Assembly (NCBI GenBank): GCA_035528035.1
Contig: DATKZI010000004.1
Span: 73,473 to 137,472, forward strand
Reading direction: 5' to 3'
Origin: JABLTI01 sp035528035
GTDB lineage: Archaea; Asgardarchaeota; Heimdallarchaeia; JABLTI01
DNA: 64,000 bases
Position numbers and translations under genes: made by a program
Shown: piece by piece, positions 8,929 through 18,656 of the stretch
Layout of the letters: each line of letters starts with the position of its first letter
How positions within the stretch are numbered: position 1 is the first letter of the stretch
The notes under the pieces: generated by a model
What the model saw: the letters and a program-made list of their open reading frames with translations, nothing else
The model's database searches: none
What the model was told of the DNA's origin: nothing

Positions 8929-10584
8929 TTATTTTGTATAGGCAATTCCATCTCGTACTATGTGTCCATCTGTAAGCTCAACTACTCGAAATCCATCTCT
9001 AATTATTGATATATCATGTGTCGCTATTACTATTGTTGTTTCAGTTGTTTTATACATTTTATAAATTTCATCCATAGCTTGTTTTGCTAATTCCGAGTCG
9101 AAATTTGCTGTTGGTTCATCTAATATTACAATAGGTGGATAGTTTGAAGTTGCTATAGCTAAGGTTGCTCGTTGCAGCTCCCCACCAGATATTTCTAATG
9201 GAAAGTGATTCCTTCGATGTTCAATTTGGAATTTCTTTAAACTTTCATCATTTAATCCTTCAATTTCCTTAGTTTTCAGTTTCTTTAAGGAAATAATATC
9301 TTTTAAAAGAAAATTATCATCGATGGTTAAAAATGGATGGAGATTACCTTGTTGTGAGACTAAGCCCATTTTTTCCCGTCTGAAATCAGCTTTTTCTGCA
9401 TTTGTGAGATTATTGAAATTTGTTCCATCAAGAATTATTGTTCCTGTTGTTGTATTTTCAAGACCCGTTAATAATTTTATTAGCGTTGTTTTTCCAGACC
9501 CACTAGGTCCAACAACAAACAATAATTCATTCCTGTATATAGTTAAATCAATACCAGATATTGCTTGTACTTCTATACCTCTACTTTGATAAATTTTAGA
9601 TAAATTGCTTATCTTTATGAGCGGGTCTTTATCTTTAGAGTAATTCTTTGGTAAAGGTTTCAGCTCAAGGATTTTCCTTCTTATTTCAATTTTCTTAAGG
9701 GTTACTTCTTTAGGTTTCAATCCTTTAGGATTTGCTAAACTAATATATCCATTTTTTTCAAGAAAGATATCAAGTTCTTTTTTCACTTTTAATGATTGCA
9801 TTACTAAATCAGGTATTCTGATATTATTTGAAGAATCGATTTGTGCCCTGAATTTTACTGGAAAACTTGATTTATTACCAAATAATTTCTGCTCTTCTGT
9901 TGATACCATTGAAGTAACTCGACCATCGCGTAATTCACAACTTTTATCTACACCGTCAAAGAACCGTGGATCATGTGTTACAACTAAAACAGTGGTTCCA
10001 AATGATTTGGCAACCTCTCTTAGCAATGCTTTCACTTTTTCAGTATTCTTACTATCTAATTGTCCAGTCGGTTCATCGCATAACAAAATAGGAACTTTTT
10101 TTGCTAAAGCACAAGCAATTGCTGTACGAATCATTTCTCCCCCTGACAAGTATCTAACCTGTCTTTTAGCTAAATGGTCTATTCCTAGATTCTTTCGAAT
10201 GGTATAATTCCTATCTAGCTCCTCCTCTGAATCACCTGAGGTTAGATATGTTGAAAAGGTCATATTTTCTTCTACAGTTACATCTAAGAAGAGTGTTCGT
10301 TCGGGAAATTGATCGACTATACCAATATTATGTAGTCTGAATCTATTCAAAGCATTTTGATTAAGATCACCAAGTTCTTGACCATTGACTACACATTCTC
10401 CACTCGAGAGTTTTATCAAACCTGCAAGTATATTAATCAACGTTGTTTTTCCAGAACCGCTAGGTCCAACGATTGCTATTATCTCTCCCGGGTCTATTAG
10501 TAAATCACATCCCCTTAAAGCTGGAATACGTATGTTCTGTTCTTCATCCTCGTAAATCTTAATTAAATCTCGACAGCTTATCAT
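8929..10584 (-). CDS. tandem ABC ATPase with AbrB-like linker domain (LolD/MacB type)
   Basis: A 551-residue protein with two complete nucleotide-binding domains. Domain 1 has Walker A GPSGSGKT at 40-47, signature LSGGE at 146-150, Walker B LLCDEP near 167-172 and a switch His in VVTHD. Domain 2 has Walker A at 359-366, signature ISGGELQR, Walker B VILDEPTANFD and IATHD. Both belong to the LolD/MacB family. The linker at about 240-290 has a segment resembling a SpoVT/AbrB hairpin (IDSSNNIRIPDLV, then LKVKKELDIFL). It lies between two FtsX-type permeases; the ATG is only 2 bp after the upstream permease stop with GGAG inside that gene, so the two are translationally coupled. It powers the exporter. 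Confidence 0.93.
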   Translation of the reverse strand: MISCRDLIKIYEDEEQNIRIPALRGCDLLIDPGEIIAIVGPSGSGKTTLINILAGLIKLSSGECVVNGQELGDLNQNALNRFRLHNIGIVDQFPERTLFLDVTVEENMTFSTYLTSGDSEEELDRNYTIRKNLGIDHLAKRQVRYLSGGEMIRTAIACALAKKVPILLCDEPTGQLDSKNTEKVKALLREVAKSFGTTVLVVTHDPRFFDGVDKSCELRDGRVTSMVSTEEQKLFGNKSSFPVKFRAQIDSSNNIRIPDLVMQSLKVKKELDIFLEKNGYISLANPKGLKPKEVTLKKIEIRRKILELKPLPKNYSKDKDPLIKISNLSKIYQSRGIEVQAISGIDLTIYRNELLFVVGPSGSGKTTLIKLLTGLENTTTGTIILDGTNFNNLTNAEKADFRREKMGLVSQQGNLHPFLTIDDNFLLKDIISLKKLKTKEIEGLNDESLKKFQIEHRRNHFPLEISGGELQRATLAIATSNYPPIVILDEPTANFDSELAKQAMDEIYKMYKTTETTIVIATHDISIIRDGFRVVELTDGHIVRDGIAYTK

Positions 10585-10586
10585 CT

Positions 10587-13466
10587 CTAAGACTCCTGTT
10601 TAATTGGTTTGTAACTATTTACAAGTGGAATTAAGCCTATAAACCATCCAATACTCAATAGAATCAAACCACCTATAGCTACCAAAAGTAAAAACCACCA
10701 AGGTTGCCATGGAATGAATTTCACATAAACTTCAGTTATATTCAATAAGTAACTGCTAAAATATTGAATTAAAGGAATTGCTATACTCATAGAAATTACC
10801 ATGGGTATTTGAGCAATTAATATTAACTCTATAGTGAAATTTCCCCAAACAAATCTTCTTTTTGCTCCAATTTGTATTTCAGATTCTATTATACGAAGTC
10901 TTTGTTTGTAAATACTTTTTGCATTTACCATTCCAAATAGAATAAGAGCTAGTAATGTAATAATAGTGCTTACTATAAGAAAGACTTTCGTAAATTTGTT
11001 TATACTTTCATTATTTGTCTCATAAACTTGTTTTGGAGTAATTGATTTGAATCCAAATTGATTAGATAATTCTTCTTGAATTCTCGTTTTATTTGCTGTT
11101 GTTTCGGTTTTTATTAATAAATAATTTGTATTTTTAACGTAAAGTGATGTTGTACTCAGTATTAATTCAGCAGTTTTCATACTTATAACGCAATCAATCT
11201 TTATTGGTCTTTTGAAAATAAAATAATCATTTGTATTTATATTGGAATCAGTTCTAGATAAAAGTGGAAAATAATCAAAATCATTAATGAAAATCAAGTC
11301 TATAGGTTGAAAGATTTCATCAGTGATTCCTTTAGTATTAAAAATGACTCCATTATCATAATCATTTCTTTGAGCATAGTTCCTATTCATTAAATAGGTT
11401 AAATTAGTACTTAATCCAGTGATATCATCTTTTGTATAACCACTGTCTTTAAGTAATGTAAAATTAACTACATTAAGATAATCAGAGATATTCAGTAGAG
11501 TATAGAATCTCGTTTTATATTCATCATATTGATAACCAGTACTAACATAATATGATAACTCATGAATTGTAATTTCCGCTGTTGCATTTATTCCCTCGAT
11601 ATTTGTTATATTCTCTTTAAATTGATTGCCAATTGACCAATCCTCAATTAAAATATCTGAACAACCGGTCGCTAAATTAGCTTCAAGTGGTGTATGGATT
11701 GAAATGGATTTTGACATTATTAACCCAGGAATAACACCGATACCAAAAACAAAAATGGCTATCATGGTTCTTTGATAACTTTTACCAAAAAGAGATAAAT
11801 GTTTAAGTGCCAAAGTGAAGTGGTTTTTTGCTTGTTTCCAAGAGAATTTTCCAATTATTTTCCAAATGAAAACAATCAATCTATCAAATAAAAGAAATAT
11901 TGAAATAAGTAATAGGAGGATACCAAACGCAGACATAAAATAAAACATGAAAATAAAGTGTATTGTACTTGGGTTAATACTGTAATCAAAGTAAGGAGGA
12001 TAGCTATTTAACAAAATAATACCTACCGCACTTAACATAGCTCCGGGTAGTAAAAAGCTAACTTCGGGGATTGTAAAAATTTTTCGAATTACCTTCCTTC
12101 TTCTACTTATATATAGTTCTGTGGTAGTAGTTGAAGCATTTCTTAATTGGATACAATCAAGGATGAATTTAGTAAAAGTAAAAATGGCAAATAACAAAAC
12201 CAAACTAGAGATAATCATTGCTTGTCTTAATGAAGCTAAATATGAAACTTCAGGCAAGATATTTAATCCCTTAAAAATGCAAAAACCAACGATAAGGCCA
12301 ATAGCAAAACCAAATAAAAAACTTAAACCAAATGTAATAACATCTTCCAGAAGAAGCATCTTTGTTAGAATTTTTTGTTCCAAACCTTGGGTCTTTAATA
12401 GTCGAAATTTCGATTTTTGCTCATATTTACCTATAATCAAAGTTTCTATACTTATAACTCCAAATAAAAATACCATTGGAACACTTGCACCTATTAAACT
12501 AATTGTTTTGGTTTGCCAAGTTCGTTCAAAAGCACCTAAAGCTGCCACTAAATCCTGACAGAATGATAGTGAATATTCTGGCATATAATTAAATTCGGGA
12601 TCCTGTTTCCAAAAATCTTGGAAAGTAGTAATATAGCTATTCTTATTCCTTATGTGTTCTATTGTAAATTGATAATTTATATCAATTGCAGCACTCAATA
12701 TTGATCTAAAGTTTGTTACCGTATTTATCAAATCATAGAACAAAATATTTGTAGTAAAGAATTGAGCTTCAATTTCATAAGTTATTTCATTTGGCAAGTA
12801 ATTTATCAAATCTGTTGATAAACCATTATAGTAAAGCTTTGCATCTAAATTATTCACTATACCTACTATAGAGTAATTAATTGGATTATATTCTAATAAA
12901 TTTGGAAACATTCCTGATAATTCTAAATTTTCACTAATATTGTACTTTGATTCACTCGTTGATTTATAATAAATCAGTTCAGTATAATTCTGGGGCATTC
13001 TTCCATCGATTATATTATCTTCAATTAGCTTGGTTATACTTGCATCAAAAGTCAGCAAATTATATTCATTATATTCTTGATCAGCTATTTTATTATACAA
13101 ATCTAACCTTAACCTTCCGTTAGAAGTTCTTTGAACATTGGGCATTATAGTATCTATTTTTTTTGTAACTTCATTTATCGCTTTTGAAAGTAAGTTAGTG
13201 TTAATTACATAACTTTCATAAATAAAATCCATACCAGATACACTTCCAACATCATCATCAAACCAGTCATGATTTTGATCCATGTAACTGAAAAAAACAT
13301 TATATCTATAACTATACCAAGTCATTAGAAAACTTGTCAGAGCTAAGAAGATGATTGTACCAATTAAGATTGTAGTTAAAATACGTTTTTTGTTTGTTTT
13401 CATATAAATAGCAAATAATTTCTTAAACACAGTATTACTTGTCTTAGTATTAATTGGTTGAGTCAT
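10587..13466 (-). CDS. FtsX/MacB-type ABC transporter permease (copy 1)
   Basis: A 959-residue permease and first gene of the exporter operon. It has the same layout as the downstream 950-residue protein: a TM helix near 33-55, an extracytoplasmic domain about 60-320, a TM cluster 325-440, helices near 475-540 and 570-590, a second extracytoplasmic domain about 595-800, and a C-terminal helix cluster about 815-950. Corresponding motifs (ATGCSDILIEDW, MNRNYAQ, NDFDYFPLLSR) show the two permeases are paralogues. Each is too divergent to be a recent duplicate, so they are likely the two halves of a heterodimer sharing the fused ATPase. Substrate unknown. Confidence 0.85.
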   Translation of the reverse strand: MTQPINTKTSNTVFKKLFAIYMKTNKKRILTTILIGTIIFLALTSFLMTWYSYRYNVFFSYMDQNHDWFDDDVGSVSGMDFIYESYVINTNLLSKAINEVTKKIDTIMPNVQRTSNGRLRLDLYNKIADQEYNEYNLLTFDASITKLIEDNIIDGRMPQNYTELIYYKSTSESKYNISENLELSGMFPNLLEYNPINYSIVGIVNNLDAKLYYNGLSTDLINYLPNEITYEIEAQFFTTNILFYDLINTVTNFRSILSAAIDINYQFTIEHIRNKNSYITTFQDFWKQDPEFNYMPEYSLSFCQDLVAALGAFERTWQTKTISLIGASVPMVFLFGVISIETLIIGKYEQKSKFRLLKTQGLEQKILTKMLLLEDVITFGLSFLFGFAIGLIVGFCIFKGLNILPEVSYLASLRQAMIISSLVLLFAIFTFTKFILDCIQLRNASTTTTELYISRRRKVIRKIFTIPEVSFLLPGAMLSAVGIILLNSYPPYFDYSINPSTIHFIFMFYFMSAFGILLLLISIFLLFDRLIVFIWKIIGKFSWKQAKNHFTLALKHLSLFGKSYQRTMIAIFVFGIGVIPGLIMSKSISIHTPLEANLATGCSDILIEDWSIGNQFKENITNIEGINATAEITIHELSYYVSTGYQYDEYKTRFYTLLNISDYLNVVNFTLLKDSGYTKDDITGLSTNLTYLMNRNYAQRNDYDNGVIFNTKGITDEIFQPIDLIFINDFDYFPLLSRTDSNINTNDYFIFKRPIKIDCVISMKTAELILSTTSLYVKNTNYLLIKTETTANKTRIQEELSNQFGFKSITPKQVYETNNESINKFTKVFLIVSTIITLLALILFGMVNAKSIYKQRLRIIESEIQIGAKRRFVWGNFTIELILIAQIPMVISMSIAIPLIQYFSSYLLNITEVYVKFIPWQPWWFLLLVAIGGLILLSIGWFIGLIPLVNSYKPIKQES

Positions 13467-14236
13467 CCAATCCCATTTCCTTTCAAGCTGATGTTGGATA
13501 TTTGTTTTATTAATACTTTTATCTAAACTAATAGTTTTAATATAATATAATAATTTAACCTAATAAGATAAAATTAGGTAAAGCCTAATTATAAAATTGT
13601 TCTATCTTGATGTCTATCTCGTCAGTTATTTTTAGTTGATTATGATTTTCCACAAGTATTATGTAAGCTTTTACTAACAGCTTCTTCATGTTCCAGTTTT
13701 GTTCGCTAACTAATTTCTTCAAAACAAGTACAAGTTTTGATGTTATATTCTATTTAGAGAAAGCTTGTCCCATTCACTTAATATTTGGTGAATATTTTTT
13801 CTCTTGTAGAGAAGATAATCTTATTAATTTTCTAACATGGGTAGTAATTGATAGATTCATACCAATTGTATCGGATAATTCAACAGGTAGACCTAGAAAA
13901 GTTATTTCTTCAGTAATAATCAACCATTGCTTCTGCATAAGTATATATCAAATTTCATTGAAATAATAGTTAAACTTCGTTCTTTAGTTTTCTTATTACT
14001 CAGCGACAAATTTCTTTGAAAATTATTCATTTACTTTAAGTTCTTTAGTTTATATTAAGTTATACTGTTAAAATTATAGAAATAAGAATAGGTCATTACT
14101 AAATCATCTTATTATTAGAAATTAATCTAGAGACAATTGTTCAATGAAATTTAATAAGAAAACTGATGAAGAATGGAAAAAGAAAATTGTCTAAGCAATT
14201 TTCATATAGTTTTGTAATAAATGTACCATTTTAACT
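13467..14236. other. gene-poor region with degenerate sequence
   Basis: About 770 bp with no convincing intact gene. It holds repeat copy B (13999-14056), a 92-codon plus-strand frame at 13688-13966 of unknown reality, and a 16-codon frame at 14144-14194 whose product (MKFNKKTDEEWKKKIV) resembles the N-terminus of methionine sulfoxide reductase B before a stop. It looks like decayed sequence upstream of the exporter operon. Confidence 0.5.
13999..14056. repeat. direct repeat copy B (58 bp) flanking the ABC exporter block
   Basis: Second copy of the repeat at 5625-5682, same orientation, about 5 mismatches, 32 identical bases at its right end. It lies about 530 bp upstream of the first exporter gene, within degenerate intergenic sequence. 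Confidence 0.8.
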
Positions 14237-16279
14237 TCATTTTCTAAAATATAATTTTTTTTCAATTTCTTCAATATTCAAATTAAAGTCATATCTATGG
14301 AATATTAGTTTGAATCCTAATCGTTCATTAATTGATAACATTGGTAAATTAGCTGAAGCATTTCCTGTTCTAAAGTATTTAATTGTGGGATAATTTTCTC
14401 TTAAATGTAATAGCATTGCAGCTTTTATCCATTTAGCTAATCCTCTTCCTCGAAATTCTTTTTTAACTGCTGTGAATCCTTGTGAACCTACTATGTTTCT
14501 ATTTGTATCATAATAAATTTCAGTCATAGCACTAATAGTTCCATCTTCTTCGATTGCTAATACAGAAAATATGATCATTTTTCTTTCATCATATTCTTTC
14601 ATATATTTTCTATGCATTTCAGGGGTTAATGTAAAAGTTTCTTCAAGTTCACCTGAAGGCTCATCTTCAGCTACTGCAGTAAAAAGATCGCAATATTCTT
14701 GAAGTATCTCATCGGGGATATTGGTATAAATTTTAGTGGTTACTCCTTTAGCTCTCTGTTTGCCTTCGTTAACCCATCTTTGCATTTCATCCCAATCTAA
14801 TTTATCAAAATATAATCGTTTTTCATCGCCAATTTTTGCAGGTTTAGCATCTAAAATTTTTTTGAGAAAATCTACTGTAGAATCTAAATAAACATCTGTT
14901 TGCAAAATAGTTTTTCCTATCTCTTTAGCTTTTCCAACAATTATTTTCAATAATTCAGTAGCAATACCCATTCTTCTGTAATCTTTACTAATGAATATAT
15001 GAGCTTCACATTTATGCTTAGATCGATAATAATCAGGATTTTTTGGACTATTATATGACAATTTTCCATATCCAATCATCTTGTTGTCAAAAGGCTCATA
15101 AATATACCAAAAAATATGGTCATAAAGATCGATAGGATTTAACATTACCTTTTTCATTAACTCAAAATTAGGTAAAGGATCATCAACAGGATACATTTCT
15201 TTGAAGATTTGAGTTTCTATATCAAAAAATTCAGTCCATTCTTTTTCTGAAAGTTCTTTTGGTGTTTTCTGAGCTATTCTTAAAACTTGATTTGTTTTCT
15301 TTGATTGTATTAGTTGTTGGTTAGGTATTTTTCTAAATTCACAAATAGAACCTTGATAGATTCCACTACAATCATAAATTATCTTAGAAAATAAACCATT
15401 ATCTTCCTCAAATCGGAAGATATGTGGTGTTGATTCAGCTACGAATTCATTCTTTTTCACAGTGATTAATCTTAAATTCGTATTGAAATAATCGCATAAA
15501 AGTAAATTATTATTTTGTTTTATTATTGAGAAGAAATACTTACTACTTGCAGGTTCAAAAGCACCAATATATTTTTCCAAATCAGGCAATTCCATTCTGG
15601 GAAAAAAATCCAAAGCTAGAAAGGATAAAATTATTTGTCTATATAATTCCCAATTATCTTCTGCGTAGTCTATTGCTATTTTTTTATAGTTAAATGTTTG
15701 GTAAATTTCATCTGATATTTCTTTATAGTCGCTAAACATCTGCACCCAACCATCAAACCCTTTCAAGTTGTTTGCTAGGATATAAGGTAAGTTTTGATCC
15801 ATTTCTACATGTGAATCTACCCAATCATTTCCTCGAAGTTTTTTCAATCTAGTTATTGCATGATTAACATCTTTAGAAGTCATATAGATGAGTATGGGGT
15901 TAAGAGGTTTAATTATTTTATAGACTTCTGTGATATAATCCAGTATAAGCTCATTTCTAACATTATTCTCAAAAAGATAGCCAGCTGTACATTGCATTAA
16001 GTAGCTTTCAATAATATAAACCTCATTAGTAGCATTCAATTCATCGACTAGCTTTTGCCACTTGTTTAGTGTTATTTTAATAAACTCTTCAGCATTTGAT
16101 ATAGATTTTCTTTCAATCTCATTTTCATTAAACAAAGGATTTCTGGTATCAAATTCATGAAACCAACGCGCATTCACACCATTTTTCTCTAATTGATATG
16201 AAAGGAATTGAGCAGTAGTTGATTTACCTGAACCTGGTAATCCATCAATTAGTATTAGTCTATTTTTAGTTTCTTTCAA
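14237..16279 (-). CDS. P-loop kinase fused to two GNAT acetyltransferase domains
   Basis: A 680-residue three-part protein with a TTG start at 16279. Residues 1-225 form a nucleoside/shikimate-kinase-like P-loop domain with LIDGLPGSGKSTTAQFL (Walker A about 13-21), and a short middle region of about 225-330 has no recognised motif. Residues about 345-520 are a GNAT domain (IGYGKLSY, then YRRMGIATELL as the acetyl-CoA loop). Residues about 530-680 are a second GNAT domain (EFRGRGLAKWIK, then the NASANLPMLSINERLGF motif seen in many GNATs). It may phosphorylate and acetylate a shared small molecule, as some antibiotic-modifying enzymes do, but the substrate is unknown. It stands alone in its transcription unit. 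Confidence 0.8.
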   Translation of the reverse strand: MKETKNRLILIDGLPGSGKSTTAQFLSYQLEKNGVNARWFHEFDTRNPLFNENEIERKSISNAEEFIKITLNKWQKLVDELNATNEVYIIESYLMQCTAGYLFENNVRNELILDYITEVYKIIKPLNPILIYMTSKDVNHAITRLKKLRGNDWVDSHVEMDQNLPYILANNLKGFDGWVQMFSDYKEISDEIYQTFNYKKIAIDYAEDNWELYRQIILSFLALDFFPRMELPDLEKYIGAFEPASSKYFFSIIKQNNNLLLCDYFNTNLRLITVKKNEFVAESTPHIFRFEEDNGLFSKIIYDCSGIYQGSICEFRKIPNQQLIQSKKTNQVLRIAQKTPKELSEKEWTEFFDIETQIFKEMYPVDDPLPNFELMKKVMLNPIDLYDHIFWYIYEPFDNKMIGYGKLSYNSPKNPDYYRSKHKCEAHIFISKDYRRMGIATELLKIIVGKAKEIGKTILQTDVYLDSTVDFLKKILDAKPAKIGDEKRLYFDKLDWDEMQRWVNEGKQRAKGVTTKIYTNIPDEILQEYCDLFTAVAEDEPSGELEETFTLTPEMHRKYMKEYDERKMIIFSVLAIEEDGTISAMTEIYYDTNRNIVGSQGFTAVKKEFRGRGLAKWIKAAMLLHLRENYPTIKYFRTGNASANLPMLSINERLGFKLIFHRYDFNLNIEEIEKKLYFRK

Positions 16280-16700
16280 ATAATCACACTCTTTTGAAAG
16301 TGTCAGTTTAATCTTGGAATCTCTATAACAAATGAAAACTAATTCTTGAAAATAGAACCCAAAAATAGATAGCTTTTTGAATTAGCTACTAATTATTTGG
16401 TGCCAATCAATCAAGAATGAGTTATTTTTGTAGTTAGTAAAAGTTTTCACAATCATCTTTAAACTGGCACCTCCTTTTAGTAAGTTAATTAATATAATCT
16501 CTATTTAAATAAATAACGGAAAATCTGGCGTAAATTATTGTATTAGAAATAATGATCCACTAAAAACTAATCCTAATTTACTACCAGTCCTAGTATTAAT
16601 TATTTGATTCACTAAGAGTGTATCTTTACAAGAGAGCTAAATTTATTAGGAGTAAGACCTATCAATTTCTATCTTTGTAAAATATGCTTGAGGAATCAAT
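16280..16700. other. intergenic region between divergent genes, no gene seen
   Basis: About 420 bp between the minus-strand kinase/GNAT gene and the plus-strand DUF1624-like gene; presumably holds both promoters. An AGGAGGTG-like motif occurs on the minus strand near 16470, but the frame behind it stops after seven codons. No RNA fold was recognised. Confidence 0.5.
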
Positions 16701-18491
16701 ATGTCTGTAAATATTCAGCAGGAAATTGAAACTAAACCATTTTCAAAGCGATTTCTAACTTTAGATATAACCCGGGGATTAGCAATCATTGGAATGATCT
16801 TTCTCCATATAATCAGTGATACTTTAAATATCGATGTTCTCTTAGCAGACCTCAATAGTATTCCTTTGATTAATCTGATAGCACTTGTTTTACTACCTTT
16901 TCTAGGTGGTCTTGCAGGATTCTTTTTGCTTATCTCAGCAGCAGGGAATATGGTAAGTACGTATAGAGAATTGAATAAAGGTCATTCAATAAAAGGAATA
17001 GTATTGAAACAAATCATTGGTGGTTTTATATTATTAATCTTCGCTATGCTAACAGAGGGATTGATAGGGTATCATGGTACTTTTGGGTACTTTTTCCTTC
17101 ATTTAGACAATCCTTCACAAATCCCTTGGGAATTAATGCGTTATCAGTGGAATATTTTTGAAGCAATCCACACAATAGCCTGGTGTATTATAATCAATGG
17201 GTGTATCCAAGGTTTATTGTCCCTTAAAGGTAATTGGAAAAATACTAAACGGATGATTATTTCTTATATTGTACTTGCTATTGTAGTTATTGGATTAACT
17301 CAACCGATTTGGACTCTTGTTGGTAAAATTGTTCCTGGATATCCTTTTGCTAATTATCCTAATGGTCATAATATACAGATGCCTTGGATTGGCTCTGAAC
17401 CTTTTTGGGATATTTTTAGAGCACCATTTCTTGCTCCTCTAGCAGGTTCACCTGAACCAATCTTTCCTTATTTAGCAGTATCATTTATTGGTAGTATTAT
17501 TGGCATTGTTATTTCCCAACCAAAAGATAAAATTTCAAAGAATTTTCCTAGAAAAATGACTTTGATAGGTTTAACAATGTTTGTTAGTGGGTTGATTGGT
17601 ATTGTCTTTATTTTACTTCACATTATGAATGGAACTTATAATCCTGGAACTGATCCTTTTGATGTTATGATCTCTTTTTATCGTTATATTTCCTTTCATC
17701 GGCATTGGGCTCCAGATGCAATGAACGTTATTTATCCCGGTGAAGTAGTAAATATTCCTCCTTTATCATGGGTAGCTCAATTTTCAGCTTTAACTGGATT
17801 AGGTATAATGATTTTTATGTTTCTCTTCCGTTTTATAGAATTTCGAGGTAAAAGCACTAATTATGCCCCTAAAACAAAGATCATTAGAAGATTTGGTACA
17901 GTAGCTTTTTCCAACTATAACAATCAATGGTTATATTTTTACGTTTTTTATTTCATTTCAACAGTACTAACATTTACTCCTTATCAAAAGCCCTTTTGGG
18001 GAGGAACTATGCTTATGATATTAGTAACATATATTCTCTATTCGTTTATTCTTTATTATTGGGAGAAAATAAGATACCTTGGTTCACTAGAATGGATCAT
18101 TAGAACTTTTACTAATAATGTTGTTCCTATTCGAAGAAAATCTTTTGATGAGAAAACCAAGTGGTGGCAGCGTGGATTGGTTGATGTTGATCTGACTTTT
18201 TATAATGTCAATTGGATCGAGCTGAATGATGTTGGAGTTGAAACTCAAAAGCAGAATGAAAAAAGAGAATCTAAATTTGCACTTATACTATCATTAGTAG
18301 GTCTTTGTTCGATTCTTTTTATGGTAATGAGCATTGTAGGTTTAACGACTTCATTAAATGCTCGAAAAATTGAAGGCAAAAATAAAACCAATACTACTTC
18401 ATTTATACTGTCAATAATTGGTTGCACACTATTTCTTGCTTTAATCATAACCTCTCTCATATTACCAGTTGGAGCATTAGGTTTATTCTAA
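16701..18491 (+). CDS. DUF1624/heparan-acetyltransferase-like membrane protein
   Basis: A 596-residue polytopic protein. It opens with RFLTLDITRGLAIIGMIFLHI at about residues 16-36, the signature of DUF1624/DUF418-type membrane acyltransferase-like proteins related to acyltransferase-3 and heparan glucosaminide N-acetyltransferase. About ten TM helices are spread over residues 30-470; a charged stretch at about 475-525 precedes two C-terminal helices in a DUF4190-like arrangement. It may acylate an extracytoplasmic sugar or lipid. The start ATG has GAGG seven bases upstream. A DUF4190-like tail on a DUF1624-like protein is an unusual combination. Confidence 0.7.
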   Translation: MSVNIQQEIETKPFSKRFLTLDITRGLAIIGMIFLHIISDTLNIDVLLADLNSIPLINLIALVLLPFLGGLAGFFLLISAAGNMVSTYRELNKGHSIKGIVLKQIIGGFILLIFAMLTEGLIGYHGTFGYFFLHLDNPSQIPWELMRYQWNIFEAIHTIAWCIIINGCIQGLLSLKGNWKNTKRMIISYIVLAIVVIGLTQPIWTLVGKIVPGYPFANYPNGHNIQMPWIGSEPFWDIFRAPFLAPLAGSPEPIFPYLAVSFIGSIIGIVISQPKDKISKNFPRKMTLIGLTMFVSGLIGIVFILLHIMNGTYNPGTDPFDVMISFYRYISFHRHWAPDAMNVIYPGEVVNIPPLSWVAQFSALTGLGIMIFMFLFRFIEFRGKSTNYAPKTKIIRRFGTVAFSNYNNQWLYFYVFYFISTVLTFTPYQKPFWGGTMLMILVTYILYSFILYYWEKIRYLGSLEWIIRTFTNNVVPIRRKSFDEKTKWWQRGLVDVDLTFYNVNWIELNDVGVETQKQNEKRESKFALILSLVGLCSILFMVMSIVGLTTSLNARKIEGKNKTNTTSFILSIIGCTLFLALIITSLILPVGALGLF

Positions 18492-18656
18492 TGTTCTAAT
18501 TTTATTTTCTTTGATGATTTTTAATTATATTGTTCTTTGTTGGAGTAAACAATTTTTGAAAAAGAAAGTCGATAAAAATTCTGTATTAATAAAAGTAATT
18601 AGAATAGAAAAATTATACCTCTTAACTTACATCATTAATGAATTATTCATTCAAAT

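Noticed and set aside
12121..12558. 145-codon plus-strand frame inside the permease gene
   Set aside because: Antisense to a strong membrane-protein gene; a shadow.
13688..13966. 92-codon plus-strand frame, first thought to be a transposase N-terminus (GRPRK segment)
   Set aside because: No ribosome site, no catalytic motif, no terminal inverted repeats; too weak to call.
16383..16475. Short minus-strand frame behind AGGAGGTG
   Set aside because: Reading the bases exactly gives a stop after seven codons.
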